A model generated the notes under the pieces. That model was not told the origin of the DNA and ran no database searches. It saw only the letters and a list, made by a program, of their open reading frames with translations. A program made the translations under genes and the position numbers. From CAXXOK01 sp964497495 (GTDB taxonomy: Bacteria; Bacillota; Clostridia; Christensenellales; Aristaeellaceae): a stretch of 64,000 bases of DNA. Below, piece after piece: positions 8,776 to 17,513 of this stretch. How positions within the stretch are numbered: position 1 is the first letter of the stretch; every line of letters starts with the position of its first letter. Where the stretch lies: the NCBI GenBank assembly GCA_964497495.1, contig CAZCCZ010000012.1:9666-73665 (forward strand). Reading direction: 5' to 3'.

Positions 8776-10518
8776 ATGAAAAAGTGGATACCGTTGCTCG
8801 TTTCCCTCGTTTTGCTTCTCGGCGTCCTCGGGACGGCGGGTTTCTCCTCGGCGGAGGAAGCAGCCGTCGCCGTTTCCTTCACGACGGACGCCGTCACCCT
8901 GGCGGTGGGAAAAACCGCCTCCGTAAAGGTCAAGGTTACCCCTTACGCAGCGTCGAAAAAGGGCGTTACGTATGCTTCCAGCGACGAAAGCGTCGCTACG
9001 GTCGCCACTAACGGCAGGGTGACCGCCGTGGCGGCCGGGCAATGCCAGATCATCGCCGCCAGCAAGTACGATCCCGCGGCCACGGCTTCCCTGCCCGTAA
9101 CGGTCGTCACACCCGTGAAAAAGATAACCGTTTCGGCGGACAGCGACACGCTCCTCGCAGGACAAACGCTGCAATTGAGCGTGGCCTACGAACCGGCGGA
9201 CGCCACCCAGCAAAGCGCGGTCTTCTCCTCGCTTAACAAATCCGTGGCCACAGTGTCTGAAACAGGCCTGGTTATGGGCGTCAAGCGCGGTACCGCGAGC
9301 ATCAGCGTGAAATCCGCGGACGGGTACGCGAAGACCACCGTCAAGCTCACCGTCCAGCAGGCGCCCGAAAGCGTGACCGTGTCCCCGGAAAAGGCGGCGG
9401 CGGCCGTGGGGCGCAAGGTGACGCTCAAAGCCACCGTGCTGCCTACCAGCGCGAACGACAAGAGCCTCACGTGGACGTCGGCGGATGAGAGCGTCGCCAC
9501 CGTAAGTTCCAAAGGCGTCGTGACCATCGTAAGCGTCGGCACCACCACCGTAACCGCGACCTGCAACGGCGATCCAGCCGTGAAGATCGTCGTGCCCGTG
9601 CAGGGGCTGGAACTGGCCCAGAGCGTCGCGTTCGACAGCGACACGTACTCCATGCTCGTAAACGGCACCGTACAGCTCAACCCCATCGTGCTGCCGGACA
9701 CGACCACCGACAAAAGCGTGACCTACAAGGTGAACAACCGGAAGATCGCCACGGTGGACGAAAACGGCATTGTCACGGGCGTAAAGGGCGGCAAGACGAC
9801 CGTTTACGCCTACACCGCGGACGGCAGCAAGAAAAGCGCCAAGACGACCCTGCAGGTCATCGTGCCCGTAACGGGCGTGAGTTATAAATACAAGGACGTG
9901 CGCGTGGGCGCGAAGAGCTCCGGCACGTTTACGGCCGCCGTCTCCCCCTCGGACGCGACGGACAAGAGCATGACCTGGGTCAGCAGCGACGAGAGCGTCG
10001 CCACCGTCACCGGCACCACCAACCGTTTCCGGATCAAGGGACTCAAGTGGGGCCGCTGCAAGGTCACCGGCACCACGGCCGACGGCGGATATACGGTGGA
10101 AATCAACGTGAACATCGGTTCCCTCAAGCTCGCGGTCACCGCCACCGACGTGACCATCAAGGACGGCAAGCCGTACCTGACGCTGAAAAACGTATCCGAT
10201 ATGAATATTTCGGAAGTGCGTTTCGAAATGAAGGGGTACGATTCCGCGAAGCAGCCGATCCCGATGAGCACGGTGGGCGACAACACCGTGCTGGAAGGCG
10301 CCTACGAATCCTCGCTCGCGCCGGGCGAAAGCACCCTGCACGGCACGTTCAACTTCTATAACAGAAGCAACTACCCCAACCTCGCCATCCTGCAGTTCGC
10401 CATTACCGGCTGGTCCACCGACACGGGATATTACGATTCCAACGGCAAGCTGCTGTACAACTACAACATCGGCGAGGACAGCTGGATTTGGGTCACTTAT
10501 CCCGCGGGCGCGATCTGA
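8776..10518 (+). CDS. Secreted protein with five Ig-like (Big_2) repeats
   Basis: A 580-residue exported protein. Residues 1-26 form a signal peptide (lysines, long leucine/valine core, cleavage likely after SSA). Five bacterial Ig-like group 2 repeats of about 80 residues follow (roughly 33-112, 113-194, 195-278, 280-364, 365-449); each contains a version of SDESVATV followed by G.VT/VKxG. The last 130 residues are a different beta-rich domain resembling DUF5780-type C-termini. There is no LPXTG or obvious membrane anchor, so attachment to the wall would be non-covalent. Monocistronic: own promoter before and a terminator after. Likely an adhesin or surface scaffold; function not known. Confidence 0.85.
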   Translation: MKKWIPLLVSLVLLLGVLGTAGFSSAEEAAVAVSFTTDAVTLAVGKTASVKVKVTPYAASKKGVTYASSDESVATVATNGRVTAVAAGQCQIIAASKYDPAATASLPVTVVTPVKKITVSADSDTLLAGQTLQLSVAYEPADATQQSAVFSSLNKSVATVSETGLVMGVKRGTASISVKSADGYAKTTVKLTVQQAPESVTVSPEKAAAAVGRKVTLKATVLPTSANDKSLTWTSADESVATVSSKGVVTIVSVGTTTVTATCNGDPAVKIVVPVQGLELAQSVAFDSDTYSMLVNGTVQLNPIVLPDTTTDKSVTYKVNNRKIATVDENGIVTGVKGGKTTVYAYTADGSKKSAKTTLQVIVPVTGVSYKYKDVRVGAKSSGTFTAAVSPSDATDKSMTWVSSDESVATVTGTTNRFRIKGLKWGRCKVTGTTADGGYTVEINVNIGSLKLAVTATDVTIKDGKPYLTLKNVSDMNISEVRFEMKGYDSAKQPIPMSTVGDNTVLEGAYESSLAPGESTLHGTFNFYNRSNYPNLAILQFAITGWSTDTGYYDSNGKLLYNYNIGEDSWIWVTYPAGAI

Positions 10519-10540
10519 TTCCGGTCGGTCCGTTCCATAC

Positions 10541-10570
10541 GAAGGCGGCCGCACATACGGCCGCTTTTTC
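10541..10570 (+). terminator. Rho-independent terminator after the Big_2 gene
   Basis: GCGGCCG (10545-10551), six-base loop, CGGCCGC (10558-10564), then TTTTT. Confidence 0.85.
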
Positions 10571-10615
10571 CGTCGGTAATTCCGGAAAGAATTTATCATC
10601 GCGTTATCGTGCTAC

Positions 10616-10644
10616 TTGACTAAAGCGTTAAAGTGTGCTATCCT
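10616..10644 (+). promoter_or_regulatory. Histidine operon promoter
   Basis: TTGACT at 10616, 17-base spacer, TATCCT at 10639-10644 with TGC just before it (extended -10). The leader to hisZ is only about 65 bases, and no T-box or His-rich leader peptide is visible, so control by promoter strength or a repressor is more likely than attenuation. Confidence 0.75.
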
Positions 10645-10716
10645 TTTATCACGGCGGGCGCCCATGGTATCAGGCGGGATGAAAGACGCCGGATGAAACG
10701 CATTGCGGGAGGGTTT

Positions 10717-11829
10717 ATGGAACAACGCGGAGAAGCGCGGCGCGAACAGCTGATGGGCCGCCTGCGCGAACTGTACGAAAGCCTCGGCTACACGCGCTTT
10801 TCCATGCGCAGGTTCGAGGAATACGCGCTCTATCTGGAAAATAAGAGCTTTCTGAAAAGCGAAAGCGTGCTTGCCTTCACCAACCCGGACGGGAAACTGA
10901 TGGCCCTGAAGCCGGATGTTACGCTTTCCATCGTCAAGCATGCCCGCAGGGAGCGCGCCGGGGTGGAAAAAGTTTATTACAAGGAAAGCGTCTACCGCCT
11001 CGCGGCCACGGCCAGCGAGTTCGTGGAGATCGACCAGATGGGCGTGGAGGCGATGGGCGCGCTGGACGGTTATACCGTGGGCGAGGTGGCGCGCCTCGCC
11101 GTGGAGAGCCTCCGCCTCACGGGCGCGGCTTACGTGCTGGATATCAGCCACATGGGCTTCGTTTCGGGGCTGATGGAGGCCGCGGGCCTTTCCGGGGAGC
11201 AACAGGCGCGGCTGTTCGCGCTTATCCGCCAGAGAAGCGCGCACGAGCTGGCCGCAGCCGTGGAACAGGAAAACGTGGCGCCGTTCTTCGCCCGGCGCAT
11301 CGTGGAGCTCGCCTCGCTGTCCGGCCCGTTTCCGCAGACGCTGGAACGCGCGCAAGCCGTGGCCGTGAACGACGGCATGCGCGCGGCGCTGGCGGAACTC
11401 CGCTTCCTGTACGGGCTGCTGTCCGCCGCGGGTCTGGGCGACCGGCTGCTGCTGGACTTTTCGATGCTCAACGATCTGGATTACTACAACGGCATCGTGT
11501 TCCAGGGCTACGTGGAAGGCGCGCCGCGCGCGGTGCTTTCCGGCGGCCGATACGACTACCTGATGCGCCGCTTCGGCAAGGAGGGGGACGGTATCGGTTT
11601 CGCCGTCTATCTGGACGAGCTGGCGCGGGTGTTGAAAGACCGGCGCGCCTGGGACGCGGACGTGCTGGCCCTTTACGCCGAAACCGACGACCCCGCCAAA
11701 GTGAACGCGGCGGTGTTCGGACTGGCCGCGCGGGGGCTGCGCGTACGGGCCGCCGCCGCACGCCCCGCCGATTTCCACGCCGAAAAGGTGATGGTCTTCG
11801 ACGGCGAAACCTTCAAGGAGGTGCCCTGA
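10717..11829 (+). CDS. hisZ: ATP phosphoribosyltransferase regulatory subunit
   Basis: HisRS-like paralogue that forms the hetero-octamer with short HisG and confers histidine feedback control; it does not charge tRNA. 370 residues. Class II core features are present (ALKPDVTLSIVKH, KVYYKESVYRL, FSMLNDLDYYNGIVFQGYV, SGGRYDYLMRRFG), but the HisRS anticodon-binding C-terminal domain is shortened. ATG 10717 is chosen for GGGAGGG just upstream, although the spacing is short; ATG 10693 would add eight residues. Its presence fits the short HisG that follows one base later. Confidence 0.9.
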   Translation: MEQRGEARREQLMGRLRELYESLGYTRFSMRRFEEYALYLENKSFLKSESVLAFTNPDGKLMALKPDVTLSIVKHARRERAGVEKVYYKESVYRLAATASEFVEIDQMGVEAMGALDGYTVGEVARLAVESLRLTGAAYVLDISHMGFVSGLMEAAGLSGEQQARLFALIRQRSAHELAAAVEQENVAPFFARRIVELASLSGPFPQTLERAQAVAVNDGMRAALAELRFLYGLLSAAGLGDRLLLDFSMLNDLDYYNGIVFQGYVEGAPRAVLSGGRYDYLMRRFGKEGDGIGFAVYLDELARVLKDRRAWDADVLALYAETDDPAKVNAAVFGLAARGLRVRAAAARPADFHAEKVMVFDGETFKEVP

Positions 11830-11830
11830 C

Positions 11831-12466
11831 ATGCTTAACATCGCGCTGCCCAAGGGCCGCCTCGGGGACAAGGCCTACCGGCTTTTTCGCCTCGCCGGGT
11901 ACGGCTGCCCCGCCATGGAGCGGGAAGACCGGCGGCTGGTGCTGCCGGACGAGGCGGGCCGGGTGCAGTACCTGCTGGTCAAGCCCAGCGACGTGCCCAT
12001 CTACGTGGAGCACGGCGCGGCGGACGTGGGCGTGGTGGGCAAGGACGTGCTGCTGGAAGGCGGCAACGACGTGTACGAGCTGCTGGATCTGGGTTTCGGC
12101 GTCTGCCGTATGTGCGTGGCTGCTCCCGTGGGCTTCCGCGAGGATCTGGGCGCACCGCTGCGCGTGGCGACCAAGTACCCGGCCATCGCCAAACGGCACT
12201 ACGCGGGCAAGAGCCGGGAGATCGAAATCATCAAACTCAACGGCTCCATCGAACTCGCGCCCATCCTTGGCCTTTCGGACGTCATCGTGGATATCGTGGA
12301 AACCGGCTCCACCCTGCGGCAAAACAACCTGGAAGTGATCGAGGAAATCCTGCCCGTCAGCGCCCGGTTCATCGCCAACAAGGCCGCCGCGAAGTTCAGG
12401 GCCGCGGAAATTACCCCGCTGGCGGAAGCGCTGGCGGAAGCCCAGCGCAAAGGAGAAGAAGCATGA
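11831..12466 (+). CDS. hisG: ATP phosphoribosyltransferase, short form
   Basis: First step of histidine synthesis: PRPP plus ATP to phosphoribosyl-ATP. 211 residues, the short HisG-S class that lacks the C-terminal ACT-like regulatory domain and needs HisZ. Seen: LPKGRLGDKAYRL, DVGVVGKDVLLE, TKYPAIAKRHY and the PRPP loop DIVETGSTLRQNNLEV. AAGGAGG precedes the ATG; the stop overlaps hisD by four bases. Confidence 0.96.
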   Translation: MLNIALPKGRLGDKAYRLFRLAGYGCPAMEREDRRLVLPDEAGRVQYLLVKPSDVPIYVEHGAADVGVVGKDVLLEGGNDVYELLDLGFGVCRMCVAAPVGFREDLGAPLRVATKYPAIAKRHYAGKSREIEIIKLNGSIELAPILGLSDVIVDIVETGSTLRQNNLEVIEEILPVSARFIANKAAAKFRAAEITPLAEALAEAQRKGEEA

Positions 12467-13752
12467 TCCGCATTATCCGTTACGAAGGTCAGCCGGTGGA
12501 AACGCTGCTCAACCGCGCCTCCGCGCCCACGGCGGACGTGACCGCCGCGGTGGAGAACGTTCTGGAGCAGGTGCGCCTGCGCGGGGACGAAGCCGCGCTG
12601 GACCTGACCGAGCGTTTCGACGGCGTGCGCCCGCAAAGCCTGCTGGTTACGCAGGCGGAAATCGACGCGGCGTACGCCGCCGTAGACCCGGAACTGATCG
12701 CCGCCATGGAGCTGGCCGCCCGCAACATCACGCGCTTCCACGAGCGGCAGAAGCGCGACGGCTTCATCGACGCCAAAGAGGACGGCGTGGTGCTGGGCCA
12801 GCGGGTGCTTCCGCTTGCCAGCGTCGGGCTGTACGTGCCCGGCGGCACGGCGCGTTACCCCAGCAGCGTGCTCATGGCGGCCATTCCCGCCCGCATCGCG
12901 GGCGTCGGCAGAGTCGTGATGACCACCCCGCCGGACGAACGGGGCGGCGTGCCCGCGGTGATCCTCGCGGCGGCGAAGCTCGCGGGCGTTTCCACGGTGG
13001 TCAAGCTCGGCGGGGCGCAGGCGATCGCCGCGCTGGCGTACGGCACGCAGACGGTTCCGCGCGTGGATAAGATCGTCGGCCCCGGCAACGTGTACGTGGC
13101 CACCGCCAAGCAGCTTTGCTTCGCGCGCGGGCTGGTCGCCGTCGAGATGGTGGCCGGGCCCAGCGAGATTCTGGTGATCGCGGACGGGCAATGCGACCCC
13201 GCCTTCGTGGCCGCGGACCTGCTGAGCCAGGCGGAGCACGACCGGCTGGCCTCCGCATGGCTGGTAACCACGAGCGAAGCGCTGGCGGTAAGCGTGCGGG
13301 CGGAACTGGAAACCCGGCTGGCCGCCCTCCCCCGCGCGGAGATCGCCCGGGCCTCCGTGGACGGCAACGGTCGGATCCTGGTGGTGCCCGATCTGCCGAC
13401 CGCCGTAGCCGTTTCCAACGCGATCGCGCCGGAGCATCTGGAACTCTGCGTGGACGACCCCTTCGCGCTGCTTCCGCTGGTGACCAACGCGGGCAGCGTG
13501 TTCCTTGGCCGCTATTGCCCCGAACCGCTGGGAGATTATCTGGCCGGGCCCAACCACACGCTGCCCACCTCCGGCACGGCGCGGTTCTCCTCCCCGTTGG
13601 GCGTGGACGACTTCGTAAAGCGTTCCAGTTATCTGTGTTACACACGCGAGGCGCTGGCGAAAGTCGGCGCGGACGTGCGGCGCTTCGCTCTGAGCGAGGG
13701 GCTGGCCGCCCACGCCGAGGCCGTAGCCGTACGCACGGAGGCAAAACCATGA
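12463..13752 (+). CDS. hisD: Histidinol dehydrogenase
   Basis: Zinc enzyme oxidising L-histidinol to L-histidine with two NAD+, the last step of the pathway. 429 residues, normal length. Signatures: LYVPGGTARYPSSVLM, GPGNVYVATAKQ, GPSEILVIAD, LLSQAEHDRLASAWLVT, the catalytic Glu-His in APEHLELCVDDP, and GPNHTLPTSGTARFSSPLGV. The start is set by overlap with hisG (ATGA); the open frame extends upstream through hisG without a ribosome site. Confidence 0.97.
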   Translation: MIRIIRYEGQPVETLLNRASAPTADVTAAVENVLEQVRLRGDEAALDLTERFDGVRPQSLLVTQAEIDAAYAAVDPELIAAMELAARNITRFHERQKRDGFIDAKEDGVVLGQRVLPLASVGLYVPGGTARYPSSVLMAAIPARIAGVGRVVMTTPPDERGGVPAVILAAAKLAGVSTVVKLGGAQAIAALAYGTQTVPRVDKIVGPGNVYVATAKQLCFARGLVAVEMVAGPSEILVIADGQCDPAFVAADLLSQAEHDRLASAWLVTTSEALAVSVRAELETRLAALPRAEIARASVDGNGRILVVPDLPTAVAVSNAIAPEHLELCVDDPFALLPLVTNAGSVFLGRYCPEPLGDYLAGPNHTLPTSGTARFSSPLGVDDFVKRSSYLCYTREALAKVGADVRRFALSEGLAAHAEAVAVRTEAKP

Positions 13753-14819
13753 GCGGTTTTCTTCTGCCCCGCCTGCGGTCGCTGACCCCTTACGTGCCGG
13801 GAGAGCAGCCGCAGGATAAAGCCTACGTGAAGCTCAACACCAACGAAAGCCCCTTCCCCCCTTCCCCGCGCGTGCTGGACGCGCTCGACCGGGACGCGGT
13901 CGCCGGGCTCAACCTCTACCCAGACCCGCTGGCGCAGACCCTTCGGGAAACCATCGCCGCGGAATACGGCCTGAAAGCGGAGAACGTGTTCGTGGGCAAC
14001 GGCTCGGACGAGGTGCTGGGCTTCGCCTTTCAGGCCTATGCGGACGAGACGCGCGGGGCCACCATCCCGGACGTGAGCTACGGCTTCTACCGCGTGTACG
14101 CGCAGTTTTACCGGGTTTCCCCCGTCGTCGTGCCGCTTAACGAGGATTTTACCCTGTCGGTGGAGAAGTTTCTCGGTCAGGGCCAGCTGGTGGCCTTCGC
14201 CAACCCCAACGCCCCCACGTCCGTGGCGCTGCCGCTTGCGGATGTGGAGCGCATCGTGGCGGGCAACCCCGGTTCCGTCGTGCTGGTGGACGAGGCGTAC
14301 GTGGATTTCGGGGGCGAATCCAGCGTGCCGCTGCTCGGGAAATACCCAAACCTGCTGATCGTACGCACATACAGCAAATCCCGCTCGCTGGCGGGCGGGC
14401 GGCTGGGCTACGCGCTGGCCTCCCCGGAGATCGTGGCGGACCTGAACCTCGTCAAGAACTCGTTCCACCCGTACAACATCAACCGGCTCACCATGATCGC
14501 GGGCATCGAAGCCATGCGCGACCACGAATATTTCGCCTCCTGCGTAAGCGCCATCGTGCGGCAGCGGGAGGAAAGCGCGAAGGCGCTGAAGGCGCTCGGG
14601 TTCACCGTGCTCCCCAGCGCGGCCAACTTCCTGTTCGCCTCGCCGCCCGGCATGGACGGGCGGACGTACTACCGGAAACTCAAGGAGCGCGGCGTACTGG
14701 TACGCTACCTGGATCAGCCGACGCTTACGGGTTTCGTACGCATCAGCGTGGGGAGCGCCGCGCAGATGCGGGCCCTGACGGACGCCACGAAGGAAATTTT
14801 GAAGGAGGTACGCGCATGA
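13749..14819 (+). CDS. hisC: Histidinol-phosphate aminotransferase
   Basis: PLP enzyme converting imidazole-acetol phosphate to histidinol phosphate with glutamate. 356 residues of aminotransferase fold type I: KLNTNESPFPPSP at the N-terminus, VGNGSDEVLGFAF for the cofactor phosphate, DEAYVDFGG, and the Schiff-base lysine in YSKSRSLAGGRLGYA. Overlaps hisD and hisB by four bases each. Confidence 0.96.
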   Translation: MSGFLLPRLRSLTPYVPGEQPQDKAYVKLNTNESPFPPSPRVLDALDRDAVAGLNLYPDPLAQTLRETIAAEYGLKAENVFVGNGSDEVLGFAFQAYADETRGATIPDVSYGFYRVYAQFYRVSPVVVPLNEDFTLSVEKFLGQGQLVAFANPNAPTSVALPLADVERIVAGNPGSVVLVDEAYVDFGGESSVPLLGKYPNLLIVRTYSKSRSLAGGRLGYALASPEIVADLNLVKNSFHPYNINRLTMIAGIEAMRDHEYFASCVSAIVRQREESAKALKALGFTVLPSAANFLFASPPGMDGRTYYRKLKERGVLVRYLDQPTLTGFVRISVGSAAQMRALTDATKEILKEVRA

Positions 14820-15415
14820 GGAAGGCCGCCGTTACCCGCAAAACCGCGGAAACGGACGTTACGCTCGCGCTGGAGCTGGACGGTTCGGGCAAGGCCGACG
14901 TCGAAACCGGCTGCGGGTTTCTGGACCACATGCTCACGCTTTTCGCGCGTAACGGCCGGTTCGACCTGACGGCGCGCTGCAAGGGCGATACCCATGTGGA
15001 CGACCACCACACCGTGGAGGACGTGGGCATCGCGCTGGGGCAGGCGCTCAAGTCGGCGCTGGGCGATCTGCGCGGCGTCACCCGCTTCGGGGATATCGCC
15101 CTGCCGATGGACGAGGCGCTGGTGCTGGTCGCCGTGGATTTGAGCGGCCGCTGCACGCTGGGTTATCACGCCGCGATCCCCGCGCAGAAGGTGGGCACGT
15201 TCGACACGGAGCTGGGCCGGGAGTTTTTCCAGGCGGTCGCGCGCGAGGCGCGTATCACCCTGCACATCCGCCAGCTTACCGGGGAGAACAGCCACCACAT
15301 TCTGGAGGCCATGTTCAAAGGCTTCGGGCGCGCGCTGGGCAAGGCGGCCGCCGTCAACCCGGCCTTTGCGGACGAGATTCCCTCCACGAAAGGCGTACTG
15401 GGGGAAGAAGCATGA
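14816..15415 (+). CDS. hisB: Imidazoleglycerol-phosphate dehydratase
   Basis: Manganese-dependent dehydratase making imidazole-acetol phosphate. 199 residues, so the monofunctional form without the N-terminal phosphatase of enteric bacteria; the phosphatase job falls to the PHP gene at the operon end. Metal-binding repeats are clear: GFLDHMLTLFARNGRFDL, DDHHTVEDVGIALGQAL and GENSHHILEAMFKGFGRAL. Coupled by ATGA overlaps on both sides. Confidence 0.97.
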   Translation: MRKAAVTRKTAETDVTLALELDGSGKADVETGCGFLDHMLTLFARNGRFDLTARCKGDTHVDDHHTVEDVGIALGQALKSALGDLRGVTRFGDIALPMDEALVLVAVDLSGRCTLGYHAAIPAQKVGTFDTELGREFFQAVAREARITLHIRQLTGENSHHILEAMFKGFGRALGKAAAVNPAFADEIPSTKGVLGEEA

Positions 15416-16026
15416 TCGCGGTCGTGGATTACGGCGTGGGCAACCTCTACTCCCTCACGTGCTCGCTTGCGCACGTCGGCGCGGAAAGCGCGGTAACGCG
15501 GGAGGAAGCCGCGCTGCGCGCGGCGGAAAAGATTATATTACCAGGCGTGGGCGCCTTCGGCGACGCGGCGGACAAGCTGCGCACGCTCAAACTGGACGGG
15601 TTGCTGAAGGAGCTTGCGGCGGCGGGCAAGCCGCTGCTGGGCGTTTGCCTTGGAATGCAGCTGCTGTTCGAGCATAGCGCGGAATACGGCGCGCACGAAG
15701 GGCTGGGGCTGATCCGCGGCAGGATCGTCCCCCTCGCGCCGGTCGCCGGAGACCGCAAAGTGCCGCACATGGGCTGGAACAGCCTGGACATCGCGAGGCC
15801 TTCCGACCCGCTGATGGCGGGCATCCGGCCGGGCGATTACGTCTATTTCGTGCACAGCTTCTACGCCGCGGACTGCGAACCCGCGTTGGTCGCCACAGCG
15901 GATTACGGCGCGAAGGTCGCGGCGGTTGTACGCAGCGGAAACGTGTGCGGCACGCAGTTCCACCCCGAAAAGAGCGGCGAGGTCGGCCTGCGGATGCTGG
16001 CATCTTTTGCAAAGGGGGCGGCGTAA
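15412..16026 (+). CDS. hisH: Imidazole glycerol phosphate synthase, glutaminase subunit
   Basis: Class I glutamine amidotransferase that feeds ammonia to HisF. 204 residues. VDYGVGNLYSL at the start, nucleophile Cys in GVCLGMQLLFE, and the His/Glu pair in GTQFHPEKSGEVG. The stop shares one base with the hisA start (TAATG). Confidence 0.97.
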   Translation: MIAVVDYGVGNLYSLTCSLAHVGAESAVTREEAALRAAEKIILPGVGAFGDAADKLRTLKLDGLLKELAAAGKPLLGVCLGMQLLFEHSAEYGAHEGLGLIRGRIVPLAPVAGDRKVPHMGWNSLDIARPSDPLMAGIRPGDYVYFVHSFYAADCEPALVATADYGAKVAAVVRSGNVCGTQFHPEKSGEVGLRMLASFAKGAA

Positions 16027-16754
16027 TGCTCGTCTTTCCCGCCGTAGACCTGCGCGGCGGCCGCGTGGTGCGCCTGACGCAGGGGGATTATAACCGGATG
16101 ACCGTCTACGGGGACGATCCCGTGGAAACCGTAAAAAGCTTTTGGGCCGCGGGCGCGAAGTATCTGCACGCCGTGGACCTGGACGGCGCGAAGGACGGAA
16201 ACCCGCAGAACCGCGCGGTGATCGCGGAATTCGCCAAACTGCCGCTGTTCGTGCAGGCGGGCGGCGGCATGCGCACGGAAGCGGACGTCGAACGCACGCT
16301 TTCGCTGGGCGTGCGCCGCGTGATTCTGGGCACTGTGGCCGTGGAAGATTTCGCTTTTACGGAGCGCATGGGCCGTAAATACGGAGACAGGCTCGCCGTG
16401 GGCGTGGACGCGCTCAACGGCTTCGTAGCCGTGCGCGGCTGGAAGCAGATCACCAATCTGGACGGCTTCGATTTTTGCCGGAGGGTCGCGGACGCGGGCA
16501 TCCGCACCTTGATCTACACCGACATCGGGCGGGACGGGATGCTGATGGGCGCCAACCTCGCGGCCTACGAACGGCTCAAGGCCGTTCCCGGTCTGGACGT
16601 AATCGCAAGCGGCGGCCTGTCCTCGCTGGAGGAGATCGAAGCGCTCCGGGCGCTGGACCTGTACGGCGTGATTGTCGGCAAGGCGCTCTATACCGGCGGG
16701 CTGAAGCTGTCCGAGGTGCTGGCCGCGGCGCGTGAGGAGGGAAAGGCATGCTGA
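16026..16754 (+). CDS. hisA: ProFAR isomerase
   Basis: TIM-barrel isomerase of the fourth pathway step (ProFAR to PRFAR). 242 residues. General acid/base aspartates lie in FPAVDLRGGRVVRLTQGDY and YTDIGRDGMLMGAN; phosphate loops are QAGGGMRTEADVE and ASGGLSSLEEIEAL. ATG 16026 is preferred over longer in-frame extensions because it overlaps the hisH stop and has AAGGGGG upstream. Confidence 0.96.
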   Translation: MLVFPAVDLRGGRVVRLTQGDYNRMTVYGDDPVETVKSFWAAGAKYLHAVDLDGAKDGNPQNRAVIAEFAKLPLFVQAGGGMRTEADVERTLSLGVRRVILGTVAVEDFAFTERMGRKYGDRLAVGVDALNGFVAVRGWKQITNLDGFDFCRRVADAGIRTLIYTDIGRDGMLMGANLAAYERLKAVPGLDVIASGGLSSLEEIEALRALDLYGVIVGKALYTGGLKLSEVLAAAREEGKAC

Positions 16755-17503
16755 CCAAACGCATTATCCCCTGCCTGGACGTGCGTAACGGCCGCGTGGT
16801 GAAGGGCGTGAATTTCGCGGGTCTGCGCGACGTGGACGACCCCGTGGCGCTGGCGCGGTTTTACAACGATTCCGGCGCGGACGAGCTGGTGTTTTACGAC
16901 ATCACCGCAAGCTTCGAAGGCCGTCCCCTTTTCGCGGACGCGCTCAGGCGCGTGGCGGCGGAAGTGTTCATCCCCCTCACCGTGGGCGGCAGCATCAACT
17001 CCCTTTCCGATTTCGACCGGGTGCTCAAGTGCGGGGCGGACAAGGTGAGCGTCAACACCGGCGCGGTCCGCAACCCCGCGCTGATCGGCGAAGCCGCCAA
17101 ACGCTACGGTGACCAGTGCGTGGTGCTTTCCATGGACGTGAAGCGGGTGGACGGCCGTTTCCACGTGTTCGCCAAGGGCGGGCGTGAGGACACGGGGTTG
17201 GACGCCGTGGAATGGGTGAAATTCGGGGAAGCCAACGGCGCGGGCGAGGTGGTGGTGAACTCCATCGACACCGACGGCGTGCGCGGCGGGTTCGACCTTG
17301 AAATGCTTTCCGCCATCGGGAACGCCGTCAGCCTGCCGCTGATCGCTTCCGGCGGCGCGGGTAAAAAAGAGGATTTTCTGGCGCTTTTCCAGCATCCGCG
17401 CGTGGACGCGGGGTTGGCCGCGAGCATCTTCCATTCCCGCGAGGTGGATATCCGGGAACTGAAACGCTACCTGAACGACAACGGCGTGCCCATGCGCGTG
17501 TGA
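16748..17503 (+). CDS. hisF: Imidazole glycerol phosphate synthase, cyclase subunit
   Basis: Cyclase half of the HisHF complex, forming imidazole glycerol phosphate and AICAR. 251 residues, half-barrel duplicated fold. Catalytic aspartates sit in IPCLDVRNGRVVKGVNF and NSIDTDGVRGGFDLEML; phosphate loops TVGGSINSLSDFD and IASGGAGKKEDFL. Starts inside the end of hisA (seven-base overlap) with GAGGAGGGAA upstream. Confidence 0.97.
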   Translation: MLTKRIIPCLDVRNGRVVKGVNFAGLRDVDDPVALARFYNDSGADELVFYDITASFEGRPLFADALRRVAAEVFIPLTVGGSINSLSDFDRVLKCGADKVSVNTGAVRNPALIGEAAKRYGDQCVVLSMDVKRVDGRFHVFAKGGREDTGLDAVEWVKFGEANGAGEVVVNSIDTDGVRGGFDLEMLSAIGNAVSLPLIASGGAGKKEDFLALFQHPRVDAGLAASIFHSREVDIRELKRYLNDNGVPMRV

Positions 17504-17513
17504 CGGAGGCCAT

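Noticed and set aside
8689..10599. 636-codon open frame on the minus strand opposite the Big_2 gene
   Set aside because: Low-complexity His/Gly/Arg translation and no ribosome site; the plus strand has signal peptide and five clear repeats.
10645..10716. Histidine leader peptide or T-box before hisZ
   Set aside because: No His-codon run, no T-box sequence and no terminator in the short leader.
12199..13713. 504-codon open frame antisense to hisD
   Set aside because: Shadow of hisD in GC-rich DNA; no recognisable motif.
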